Assembly: GCF_022662015.1 (NCBI RefSeq)
Contig: NZ_JAKMCM010000001.1
Span: forward strand, 1,054,001-1,118,000
Length of the DNA stretch: 64,000 bases
Reading direction: 5' to 3'
Source: Aestuariivivens sediminicola
GTDB taxonomy: Bacteria; Bacteroidota; Bacteroidia; Flavobacteriales; Flavobacteriaceae
Shown: one piece after another, positions 1 to 7,114 of the stretch
Position numbering within the stretch: position 1 is the first letter of the stretch
Layout of the letters: each line of letters opens with the position of its first letter
Made by a program: the position numbers and the translations under genes
The notes under the pieces: model-generated
Told to the model about the DNA's origin: nothing
Databases searched by the model: none
The model's input: only the letters and a program-made list of their open reading frames with translations

Positions 1-1546
1 ATTGATAGCGCTCACCTACAGTAGCTCCTTCTAAACTCGGTTCAACATAAGCCTGTATCGTCCTTAAGGAATTCGGATTTAAAAACGCCGTAAAATCTTT
101 GTCCTGATGACTGTCCGGTGCTTCATCCATAAACAACCTGTCGTATTCCCTGACTTCAGCTTTGATGGCATGCACAATAGAGACCCAATGCAACGTGCCC
201 TTCACTTTCCTGGCGGTATCTTCTGAATAGGTACAGTGAATCTCTTCAACATGTCCTTCACTATCCTTTACAACATTTTCTGCCTTAATAATATAAGCAT
301 TCTTTAGCCGAACCTCTCCGCCCAACTTCAACCTGAAGAATTTGCTGCCCGCTTCCTCTTTAAAATCCTCCCGCTCGATGTAGAGTTCACGCGTAAAGGG
401 TACTTTTCTATAACCTGCAGTGTCGTCCTCCTGGTTGTTCTCTGCATCCAACCACTCGACCTTGTCCTCGGGGTAATTTGTAATCACCAGTTTCACAGGA
501 TTCAACACTGCCATGACCCTGGGAGCCACCTTATTCAAATCCTCGCGAACACAAAACTCTAAGAGCGATACATCGATGACGTTATCGCGTTTGGCGACAC
601 CGACGGTCTCAACGAACTTTTTAATCGCATTTGGCGTATATCCCCTTCTCCTGATTCCTGAAATTGTAGGCATTCTGGGATCATCCCATCCGTTTACCAC
701 ACCTTCCTCCACAAGTTTGAGCAACTTCCGTTTGCTCATAATCGTGTAGCTTAAATTTAAACGGGCAAATTCGCGCTGCTTAGGTCTTAACTTGTCTGAG
801 TCGACCACCTGGTCCAAAAACCAATCGTAAAGCTCTCTGTGAGGCTTAAATTCCAGGGAACACAAGGAATGTGAAATTTGTTCAATGTAGTCACTTTCTC
901 CATGGGTCCAATCATACATCGGGTAAACACACCAATCACTCCCGGTTCTGTGATGCTCTTTATGAATCACACGATACATTATAGGATCACGCATCAGCAT
1001 ATTCGGGTGTTTCATATCTATTTTTGCTCTCAAAATATGTTCGCCTTCTTCAAATTCTCCGTTCTTCATACGCTCAAAGAGATCCAGGTTTTCAGCAACG
1101 CTCCGATTCCTGAACGGGCTGTCCGTTCCGGCTTGTGTCGGTGTTCCTTTTTGTTCCGCCATGGCCTCACTGGATTGCGAATCCACATAGGCCTTGCCCT
1201 TCTTTATAAGCTCGACTGCCCAATCATAAAGGGTTTGAAAATAATCGGAGCTATACAGCTCCTGATCCCATGTGTAGCCCAGCCATGCAATATCTTCTTT
1301 TATGGCGTCGACATACTCCTGTTCTTCCTTCACCGGATTCGTATCGTCATATCTTAGGTTCACAGGGGCATTGTACTGTTCACCTAAACCGAAACTTATT
1401 CCAATAGCCTTGGTATGTCCGATATGTAAATACCCATTCGGCTCCGGTGGAAATCTAAAACGCAACTTATCTTTTGGCAACCCATTGGCTAAATCCTCTT
1501 CTATGATTTGCTCAATGAAATTTAATGACTTTCTTTCTTCTGACAT
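1..1546 (-). CDS. glnS: Glutaminyl-tRNA synthetase, 3' part missing at window edge
   Basis: The minus-strand frame opens with ATG at 1546 and stays open to base 1, giving 515 residues; roughly 40 C-terminal residues lie outside the window. It charges tRNA-Gln with glutamine in the cytoplasm. The class I signatures are visible: PPEPNGYLHIGHTKA (HIGH motif) about 35 residues from the start and IMSKRKL (KMSKS motif) in the middle. The C-terminal anticodon-binding barrels follow. It is divergent from folB, with a 99-bp gap, and a TAATTTTG element at 1609-1616 could be its promoter. Direct glutaminylation by GlnRS is usual in Flavobacteriia. Identification is firm. Confidence 0.96.
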   Translation of the reverse strand, partial: MSEERKSLNFIEQIIEEDLANGLPKDKLRFRFPPEPNGYLHIGHTKAIGISFGLGEQYNAPVNLRYDDTNPVKEEQEYVDAIKEDIAWLGYTWDQELYSSDYFQTLYDWAVELIKKGKAYVDSQSSEAMAEQKGTPTQAGTDSPFRNRSVAENLDLFERMKNGEFEEGEHILRAKIDMKHPNMLMRDPIMYRVIHKEHHRTGSDWCVYPMYDWTHGESDYIEQISHSLCSLEFKPHRELYDWFLDQVVDSDKLRPKQREFARLNLSYTIMSKRKLLKLVEEGVVNGWDDPRMPTISGIRRRGYTPNAIKKFVETVGVAKRDNVIDVSLLEFCVREDLNKVAPRVMAVLNPVKLVITNYPEDKVEWLDAENNQEDDTAGYRKVPFTRELYIEREDFKEEAGSKFFRLKLGGEVRLKNAYIIKAENVVKDSEGHVEEIHCTYSEDTARKVKGTLHWVSIVHAIKAEVREYDRLFMDEAPDSHQDKDFTAFLNPNSLRTIQAYVEPSLEGATVGERYQ

Positions 1547-1608
1547 AACATTGAAATCTCCAAAAATTAGTAATTGGAAACTCTCGTAATTAAACGAAAA
1601 TTATTGCG

Positions 1609-1616
1609 CAAAATTA
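1609..1616 (-). promoter_or_regulatory. Probable -7 promoter element of glnS
   Basis: The minus strand reads TAATTTTG, which fits the Bacteroidota sigma consensus TAnnTTTG, about 60 bases before the glnS start. No convincing -33 TTG element was found, so this is tentative. Confidence 0.35.
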
Positions 1617-1645
1617 GGTAATTTTACCGACTTAAATGAGATTCC

Positions 1646-2020
1646 ATGGGAATTATAAAAGTCGAAAATATTCGTGTGTTTGCCTACCACGGCTGTCTGA
1701 AGGAAGAGGCTAAAATTGGAAGCGACTACCGGGTTGATTTAAAAGTGAAGGCGAATTTACAGCCATCGGCTAAAAGTGATCAATTAAAGGACACGGTCGA
1801 TTACGTCTTTTTAAATCGGATTATAAAGGAAGAAATGAACCAGCCTTCGCATTTGCTCGAAACGGTTTGCAGACGGATATTAGACCGTATTTTCAAGGAG
1901 GTCGATTTGGTGTCAAAAGCCACTGTCAGGGTGAGCAAACTCAACCCTCCGATCGGTGGCGATGTGCAACAGGTGACGGTAAAAATGAAGGATAAGCGAA
2001 AAAAGGCTAATACCGATTAA
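1646..2020 (+). CDS. folB: Dihydroneopterin aldolase
   Basis: The 124-residue protein has the size and opening pattern of FolB (MGIIKVENIRVFAYHGCLKEEAK begins with the conserved FAYHGC stretch, residues 11-16). FolB converts 7,8-dihydroneopterin to 6-hydroxymethyl-dihydropterin plus glycolaldehyde in folate synthesis, as a cytoplasmic oligomer. The conserved Glu near residue 22 and the basic C-terminal tail are present. It is a single gene, divergent from glnS. Bases 2022-2120 carry a promoter-like element, a hairpin and a strong terminator before tRNA-Cys. Start ATG 1646 gives the normal family length. Confidence 0.93.
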   Translation: MGIIKVENIRVFAYHGCLKEEAKIGSDYRVDLKVKANLQPSAKSDQLKDTVDYVFLNRIIKEEMNQPSHLLETVCRRILDRIFKEVDLVSKATVRVSKLNPPIGGDVQQVTVKMKDKRKKANTD

Positions 2021-2037
2021 AAGCTGTTATTTTTTTT

Positions 2038-2045
2038 TACATTTG
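2038..2045 (+). promoter_or_regulatory. Candidate -7 element before hairpins and tRNA-Cys
   Basis: TACATTTG matches TAnnTTTG exactly. Transcription from here would begin near 2051 and would cover two hairpins before reaching the tRNA. No good -33 element was identified, so confidence is moderate. Confidence 0.4.
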
Positions 2046-2048
2046 CAC

Positions 2049-2115
2049 TGGATTCCTCTTAAAAAAGGAATCCAATTTAAAAAAACATCAAAGCAGGCTT
2101 TGATGTGTTTTTTTT
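2049..2115 (+). ncRNA. Candidate short RNA or leader between folB and tRNA-Cys
   Basis: Directly after the TACATTTG element come two perfect hairpins: TGGATTCCT (2049-2057) with AGGAATCCA (2066-2074), then ACATCAAAG (2085-2093) with CTTTGATGT (2098-2106) followed by eight T. Promoter, hairpin and intrinsic terminator in 75 bases is the layout of a small RNA of about 65 nt. It could also simply be the folB terminator with a chance promoter match. No known RNA family was recognised. Confidence 0.3.
2085..2115 (+). terminator. Rho-independent terminator after folB
   Basis: A 9-bp perfect stem (2085-2093 with 2098-2106), CAGG loop, then G and an eight-base T run at 2108-2115. It sits 65 bases after the folB stop and only 5 bases before the tRNA, so it ends folB or the candidate short RNA. 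Confidence 0.8.
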
Positions 2116-2120
2116 CAAAT

Positions 2121-2191
2121 GGCGTCATGGCCGAGTGGCTAGGCAGAGGTCTGCAAAACCTTCTACAGCGGTTCGAATCCGCTTGACGCCT
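2121..2191 (+). tRNA. tRNA-Cys (anticodon GCA)
   Basis: The acceptor strands GGCGTCA (2121-2127) and TGACGCC (2184-2190) pair perfectly, with discriminator T at 2191 as expected for Cys. The anticodon loop reads CT-GCA-AA, and the T arm contains GGTTCGAATCC. CCA is not encoded. It has no variable-arm extension. It lies 5 bases after a strong T run. Confidence 0.95.
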
Positions 2192-2200
2192 CAAAAGAGT

Positions 2201-2281
2201 TACCGGGATTCAAATGTCAGGCTGAGCGCCCGCCTGCTGACGGGCAGGCAGTCGAAGCCTCTTTGAATCCCGGTATGCTTT
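2201..2281. repeat. Nested inverted repeat, probable bidirectional terminator
   Basis: A perfect 14-bp stem, TACCGGGATTCAAA (2201-2214) with TTTGAATCCCGGTA (2262-2275), encloses GGCT/AGCC arms and an inner GC-rich palindrome GCCTGC-tgacg-GGCAGGC. A short T run follows at 2279-2283. It lies between the convergent tRNA-Cys and the LysE-type gene, so it can stop transcription from both sides. The nested make-up suggests a small mobile palindrome inserted into an older hairpin. Confidence 0.6.
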
Positions 2282-2296
2282 TTAGCTCCTATACCG

Positions 2297-2977
2297 CTAT
2301 TTTAGTGGTTTTATATTTTCCAGCTTTTCAATGTTTTTCTCATAGGTCTTTGGAAAGACCCCTTGCACCAACAACAAGACACCAAACCCTAAAATGACCA
2401 TGGCAATTATTTTTTTTGCCTTGAATATGAGCCTTGGTGTTAGTTGTGCTCTTAACTTCTTAGCAATTAAAATCTTAAAGACATCGGTTATAAAATAGGT
2501 GAATAACATGGAAATAATAAATATGAGTTCCCCGTTTTCGGAACTGGTCAGGGAATCGCCCAAAACAATAAAGCCTAGCCAACCCAACAAGACGCCTATA
2601 TTGATGAAATTGAGTAAAAATCCCTTAACAAATAGCTTACCATAGTCTTTTTGTATTTCAATCTTATGATATTCCTTAACGATGGCCCTGAAGGACTGTG
2701 AGGTCCGTATAAAGGAAATCACACCATATACAACCAATAATACCCCTCCAAAAATTAAAAAATTGGGATCGTTACTTATTTTTCCGCGCAGATTGTTCGT
2801 GCTGTAAAAGGCGATGAGAATAAAGATGATATCCGCCATAATGACGCCCAAATCGAAAATTAAAGCGCTTCTAAAGCCTTTGGTGGCACCGGTTTCCAAT
2901 AACACGAAGAACACTGGGCCAATGGTAAAAGCCAGAATAATACCAAAAGGAACCGCTGTTAAAATATCATCTAACAT
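2297..2977 (-). CDS. LysE/RhtB-type amino-acid exporter
   Basis: A 226-residue integral membrane protein with about six hydrophobic segments and the N-terminal family pattern PFGIILAFTIGPVFFVLLE (GP motif near residue 21). LysE-type proteins export amino acids or related small molecules through the inner membrane; the substrate here cannot be read from the sequence. It ends at a basic tail. It stands alone on the minus strand, convergent with tRNA-Cys and downstream of the GH81 terminator. Function at family level is well supported. Confidence 0.8.
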   Translation of the reverse strand: MLDDILTAVPFGIILAFTIGPVFFVLLETGATKGFRSALIFDLGVIMADIIFILIAFYSTNNLRGKISNDPNFLIFGGVLLVVYGVISFIRTSQSFRAIVKEYHKIEIQKDYGKLFVKGFLLNFINIGVLLGWLGFIVLGDSLTSSENGELIFIISMLFTYFITDVFKILIAKKLRAQLTPRLIFKAKKIIAMVILGFGVLLLVQGVFPKTYEKNIEKLENIKPLK

Positions 2978-3020
2978 TTTTATTTTACAAAACGTATAGC
3001 AAATTAAGTAATATATGACA

Positions 3021-3054
3021 AAACAAAAAGGGGTGCCCTCAATAAAAGCACCCC
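3021..3054 (-). terminator. Terminator of the GH81 gene
   Basis: On the minus strand GGGGTGC (3054-3048) pairs with GCACCCC (3036-3030) across an 11-base loop and is followed by TTTTTGTTTTG. It begins 28 bases after the GH81 stop codon. Confidence 0.85.
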
Positions 3055-3082
3055 AATCTGGAATAAAAACAAAATTTTATAC

Positions 3083-6000
3083 TTACTGTTTAATTAATTT
3101 CAAAGTGATAGATCCCCGTTCTGTGCTTATCTTAGCGAAATACATCCCTGGTTTTAATCCTGCAGCATTAACAGAGGCCTCCTTTCTATTCGGATTAACG
3201 GATAGTATGTTCTTACCCAAAATATCAAATACCTGAATCGACCTTATGATGTGGTTTTGAGATTTTATATTCCAGCTGTAACTGGCAGGATTTGGAAACA
3301 GTTTGAAAGATTCGGAATCAGGATGGACTGCTGATAAACTTGCCACCTGCTGCACATCGTCAAAATAAAAGGTTGAGGTATTGCTGCCGTCTCCTAAATT
3401 TCCAAAATCGAACATAAAGACCAGGCTATCATAATTACTGACCCCAGCGGCTGAAAAATCCCAACTTAGGGTTTCCCATTGGCCCGAAACCGTCGTTGTA
3501 GCATCTCTATCCGTAGCATTACCTCGATTCGCCTGTTCTTCAAGCTTTAATTTCACCGTGGTTCCTGCCGGCGCCTCCGTCCATAACCTAAGGGTGATGT
3601 ATTTCTTGGTGCTGAAGTTTAAGCCTTCATTAAGGTCGATATAGGATCCAGCCCAGACTTTATGAATTTCCGGATTGTCTCCATATCGAATTATTTTGGC
3701 TAAATTCGAACTGCTATTCCCGGTACTTTGAGGTCCTGAAACCGCCTCTACGGTACCAACACCACCATTAAAATCGTTAAAATCCACTGTGGTCGGCTCC
3801 GTTTCAAAATCAAATGGCAGCCCCGTGTTCTCACCAATTGGTGTACATTCGGAACCATCGAATGCGAATGTCATTCTACCCAGGTTCACCTCACCGGCCA
3901 TTGCCACCAATCTAAGAACATGTACCCCTGCCGTCAGATCAATATTACTCACTGCTTTAGTGCTCCAATTACCCCAGTCACCGGTATAACTAAATACAAT
4001 ATCCGGGCTGATTTTCACATTATCAATTTCAAAATAGATAGGCCCGCCGCCATTAGTGTTGCCCGAGGCAAAGCGTATATCCAAATTATAGCAACCTGTA
4101 GTCTGAACATCAATTGTATATTCCAACCACTCGCCGTCGGCAATCCATCCAACGGTAGCACCTTCTGTAACATCCGATTCGGCATCTACATCTTCAGTAG
4201 TTCTGAAATCGCCATTGTTTCCGATTGATGAATCAAAATAGGCTATGTTCTGACCGCTCCCGCCTTCAAAAATATCATAATGCCCTGCCTCAATAGTCCC
4301 AGGGATGGCAATCGGCATACCAGAATATGGTACCTGATCTCCAACCTGGATCGTAATTATATTACTTAAAGCAAAACCAGAAGCCGTATGGATCTTAGCA
4401 TACATATTATAAATCCCCAAGGCCAAATTACCGGTAGTGTATGCATAAGGCGCAGTGGTATCCTCACTGAGCAAGGTGTCTCCATTATAAAATTCTACTT
4501 TTGTGATGCCGCTACCTGTTGTGGAAGTGGTTAGGTTGGCTATGCCATTTTCTGTAGTTTGATAGGTGTCCGAAGTTAGTTCCCCGGTAACGTTCACGTC
4601 TTTACTGGTAGCCATAGTATTAGCAGGAACATCTAATGTAAAGCCATCCGAGAAGGTAATGGTTATAGGCGCATTTGTATAATTATGGCCGACATAGGTT
4701 TTGTCGCCGCCATTATTAAAAACGGCTGCTATAGGATAATCTGCCGTAATGGTTGCGTCCAACTGACCCATGGCATTCATGGCGTGTAGCCAATGATAGG
4801 TTTGTGCATCAGAAACTCCAAATTTCAAAACTCTGTCAGGATCTGCATTGTAGAGTGCTATGGCTTCAGCAGGGTCTAAAAAAGACAGGTATTTCCATAT
4901 CGTGTCGTGCCAAAGATTGGGATTGGTGTCATTGGGGTTTAGTATGCCCGTATTCGCTTTTAATTCATTCCATATGGTTTGCACATAGGTTGTGTTTTGA
5001 CCGAGATATAAGGACCCTCCATGCATTGGATAGAGTTCTATGCCATACGAGGCCGCGATATCCGATGTCCAAAAGGTTTGATTATCATAGCTATTTCCCC
5101 ATACTCGAGACACCAAACTATACGGGTGTGAGGGACTAAAATTACGTTCATACATGTCGAACCAATATTCTTCGATCGCGGTTTGTTCGGTGGTGTACAG
5201 ATAAATGCCGAGATCTCGAATCGCATCATTACCTGTAATCGCACCCCAGTGAATCAATGAGGAATTAAACTGCATGCTCTCAGAGGTGGATTCCTGATCA
5301 TTCCCCTGCGGGAAGGACGCTGTTCCATTCGCCCAACAATGACCGGCAAATGGGCTAAAATTTCTCAGAAAAGGGAATTGGGTGTCTGCTCTATTCGAAG
5401 ATGCAGCATCTCGAATCAATACATTGATCATAGCGCCCCAATTATCCGCCCAACCGGGCTCAAACTGTTCCATAAAGGCGGCCGCATGGATAAAATAGCC
5501 CCAGTGAAAGTGATGGTCGTTAATATTGGTGTCCTGACCATGGCCGGCGGGATATCCGAGTAGCGCAGACCAATCACTGTTGTAGTAAAACAAAAAGGCC
5601 ACCTCTCCCGATTCATAGGTCAGCCAATCCTCCAGGCGTTCTTTAATGGTGGCAATCATCTTATCCCGAGCTGTTGTATTGCCCATTTGATCCGCAATGC
5701 GTGCCGTCTGAATCAACCGGTTCATCACCTGACCTTCATTATAAGAATCCGTCCAGCTGGCTAAGGCGTCATTTTCAATCTGAGTTATTTTGGAATGCAA
5801 GTCCGGTGGGCTAAAACCTGAGCTGTAATTTGCCAAATAGGGTAGGGTAGGGAGAATTCCCTTAAAGGTGTTTTCTGTTGAAAAGGTGTTTCCCTCAAGC
5901 ATTTTTAATTCGCCGCGAATGGAGCTATACGAATCGCCTCCAGGTGTATCCGATCCGGAAGCCAAATTGTTCCATTGGTGAGGCAGAAGCCCTTGTAATA

Positions 6001-6841
6001 TTTTAGTATTAACGCCTGAGCCATCCTTGACATCCACTGTGGTGTTGAATTGTGTTGTTAAAACAGAGGTGCTTTCATTAAAGTTCCAGGATACTTCCGT
6101 GTTGGTAGGGAATACATAGGCGTATTTCTTATAGGCATTGGCAACAGTAGTCACATTTGAGGCCGTTAACGGAATCATCGCCATAGACCAATAATTGTTT
6201 CCATTGAGGGTAGAGGTATAGGTGTTGCCATTTTGTACCCATGTGCTTCCAACAGGTCCATATATGGCAAAATCAGCTCCGTTTCGCGCGTCGGTAACAG
6301 TAATCATTTCACCTGAAACATTCACCGTTCCCAGGTTTATGGTAATTGACGCCACTTCGGAATTTCCCTTTTCAAAATAAACGAAGGGCATTCCAATGCC
6401 GGAGGTTGCATTAAATCGATTCTCCCAATCCATAGTTACCGTCCAATCGGAATAATTTGAAACCGTTGTTTGAGCCGCATTCAACCCCTGAACTCCGACT
6501 ATTATGGGTTGCTGATCATCAATAACCCCCCAGGGGATGTAGGTTACTACTAAGCCCTGGCTGACCGTTTTCATGGTCATGGGATAATTAAACAAATTAT
6601 CGGCTGTACCATTTTTCATCAAAGCAGACCACCAATCGTTTGTAGGGACCGGTTTACCAGCAGCCATTCCGGAAAGGTATGGCGTACCCGACGGAAACCC
6701 ATTTCGTCCTGCGGAATCTGTTCCCGGAAAAGTGGTGGTATAGCTTCCGCTACCTACCGCAACCTGAGAGAAAATACTTATTGAAAAAAAGAGGGCGAAA
6801 ACCTGAAGGGCTTGTTTTGTATAATTTAAGCTGAATATCAT
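3083..6841 (-). CDS. Secreted GH81 endo-beta-1,3-glucanase with CBM6 and T9SS signal
   Basis: This 1252-residue multidomain enzyme should cut internal beta-1,3 bonds of laminarin-type glucan outside the cell. A signal peptide (1-26, ending SIFSQ) leads to the GH81 domain (about 30-745) with hallmark DHHFHWGYF near 441 and GNDQESTSESMQF near 512-524; the Asp and Glu there are the family's catalytic signature (inverting). Then come an Ig-like domain (about 765-850), a CBM6-like domain (about 858-985), a further jelly-roll binding domain (about 995-1165) and a T9SS sorting domain (about 1175-1252, ending TLKLIKQ). It has its own upstream region with one copy of the 22-bp PUL site and its own terminator. 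It is the last gene of the PUL. Confidence 0.93.
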   Translation of the reverse strand: MIFSLNYTKQALQVFALFFSISIFSQVAVGSGSYTTTFPGTDSAGRNGFPSGTPYLSGMAAGKPVPTNDWWSALMKNGTADNLFNYPMTMKTVSQGLVVTYIPWGVIDDQQPIIVGVQGLNAAQTTVSNYSDWTVTMDWENRFNATSGIGMPFVYFEKGNSEVASITINLGTVNVSGEMITVTDARNGADFAIYGPVGSTWVQNGNTYTSTLNGNNYWSMAMIPLTASNVTTVANAYKKYAYVFPTNTEVSWNFNESTSVLTTQFNTTVDVKDGSGVNTKILQGLLPHQWNNLASGSDTPGGDSYSSIRGELKMLEGNTFSTENTFKGILPTLPYLANYSSGFSPPDLHSKITQIENDALASWTDSYNEGQVMNRLIQTARIADQMGNTTARDKMIATIKERLEDWLTYESGEVAFLFYYNSDWSALLGYPAGHGQDTNINDHHFHWGYFIHAAAFMEQFEPGWADNWGAMINVLIRDAASSNRADTQFPFLRNFSPFAGHCWANGTASFPQGNDQESTSESMQFNSSLIHWGAITGNDAIRDLGIYLYTTEQTAIEEYWFDMYERNFSPSHPYSLVSRVWGNSYDNQTFWTSDIAASYGIELYPMHGGSLYLGQNTTYVQTIWNELKANTGILNPNDTNPNLWHDTIWKYLSFLDPAEAIALYNADPDRVLKFGVSDAQTYHWLHAMNAMGQLDATITADYPIAAVFNNGGDKTYVGHNYTNAPITITFSDGFTLDVPANTMATSKDVNVTGELTSDTYQTTENGIANLTTSTTGSGITKVEFYNGDTLLSEDTTAPYAYTTGNLALGIYNMYAKIHTASGFALSNIITIQVGDQVPYSGMPIAIPGTIEAGHYDIFEGGSGQNIAYFDSSIGNNGDFRTTEDVDAESDVTEGATVGWIADGEWLEYTIDVQTTGCYNLDIRFASGNTNGGGPIYFEIDNVKISPDIVFSYTGDWGNWSTKAVSNIDLTAGVHVLRLVAMAGEVNLGRMTFAFDGSECTPIGENTGLPFDFETEPTTVDFNDFNGGVGTVEAVSGPQSTGNSSSNLAKIIRYGDNPEIHKVWAGSYIDLNEGLNFSTKKYITLRLWTEAPAGTTVKLKLEEQANRGNATDRDATTTVSGQWETLSWDFSAAGVSNYDSLVFMFDFGNLGDGSNTSTFYFDDVQQVASLSAVHPDSESFKLFPNPASYSWNIKSQNHIIRSIQVFDILGKNILSVNPNRKEASVNAAGLKPGMYFAKISTERGSITLKLIKQ

Positions 6842-6997
6842 AGTTTATAAATAGTTATGGTTTAGTTGTCATTCAATGATTAAAGTGTCACTTATACCAT
6901 AACCAGCTGAATAGCTTATAAAATTACATGTCCATGAGTGATTCAGCCAATATTTTACCCATACACAACCTGCACAAATTGATTTTAATCGAACGTT

Positions 6998-7019
6998 GAC
7001 ACATACATAAACCATACAA
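6998..7019 (-). promoter_or_regulatory. PUL operator candidate, GH81 gene
   Basis: The minus strand reads TTGTATGGTTT followed directly by ATGTATGTGTC: two 11-bp direct repeats, the first nearly identical to the second half of the 31040-31061 site. It lies 157 bases before the GH81 start. It is the weakest of the sites, and no divergent partner was found. Confidence 0.45.
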
Positions 7020-7049
7020 CTTAAGATTTAAAAAGAATACATCCAATCA

Positions 7050-7080
7050 AACAAAAAGGCACTTATTTCTAAGTGCCTTT
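7050..7080 (-). terminator. Terminator of the DUF4397 gene
   Basis: The minus strand has AAAGGCACTT (7080-7071) pairing perfectly with AAGTGCCTTT (7064-7055) across a six-base loop, then TTGTTT. It lies 34 bases after the stop codon and separates this gene from GH81. Confidence 0.85.
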
Positions 7081-7114
7081 GTTATCGTAAACCTGAACTA
7101 AATAGTTCTTATAA

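Larger units (their letters stand above)
6842..7114. other. Intergenic region before GH81 gene
   Basis: This gap of 273 bases holds the terminator of the DUF4397 gene (7050-7080) and one minus-strand 22-bp site (6998-7019). A weaker half-site-like GTGTATGGGTA reads on the minus strand at about 6956-6966. No ORF or RNA was found. It must contain the GH81 promoter. Confidence 0.6.

Noticed and set aside
513-1589. Three plus-strand open frames (513-749, 878-1357, 1302-1589)
   Set aside because: They are antisense shadows of glnS, whose minus-strand frame carries both class I synthetase motifs.
2201-2275. Insertion-sequence end or CRISPR unit
   Set aside because: No transposase frame, no target duplication and no repeated unit with spacers; it is a local hairpin structure.
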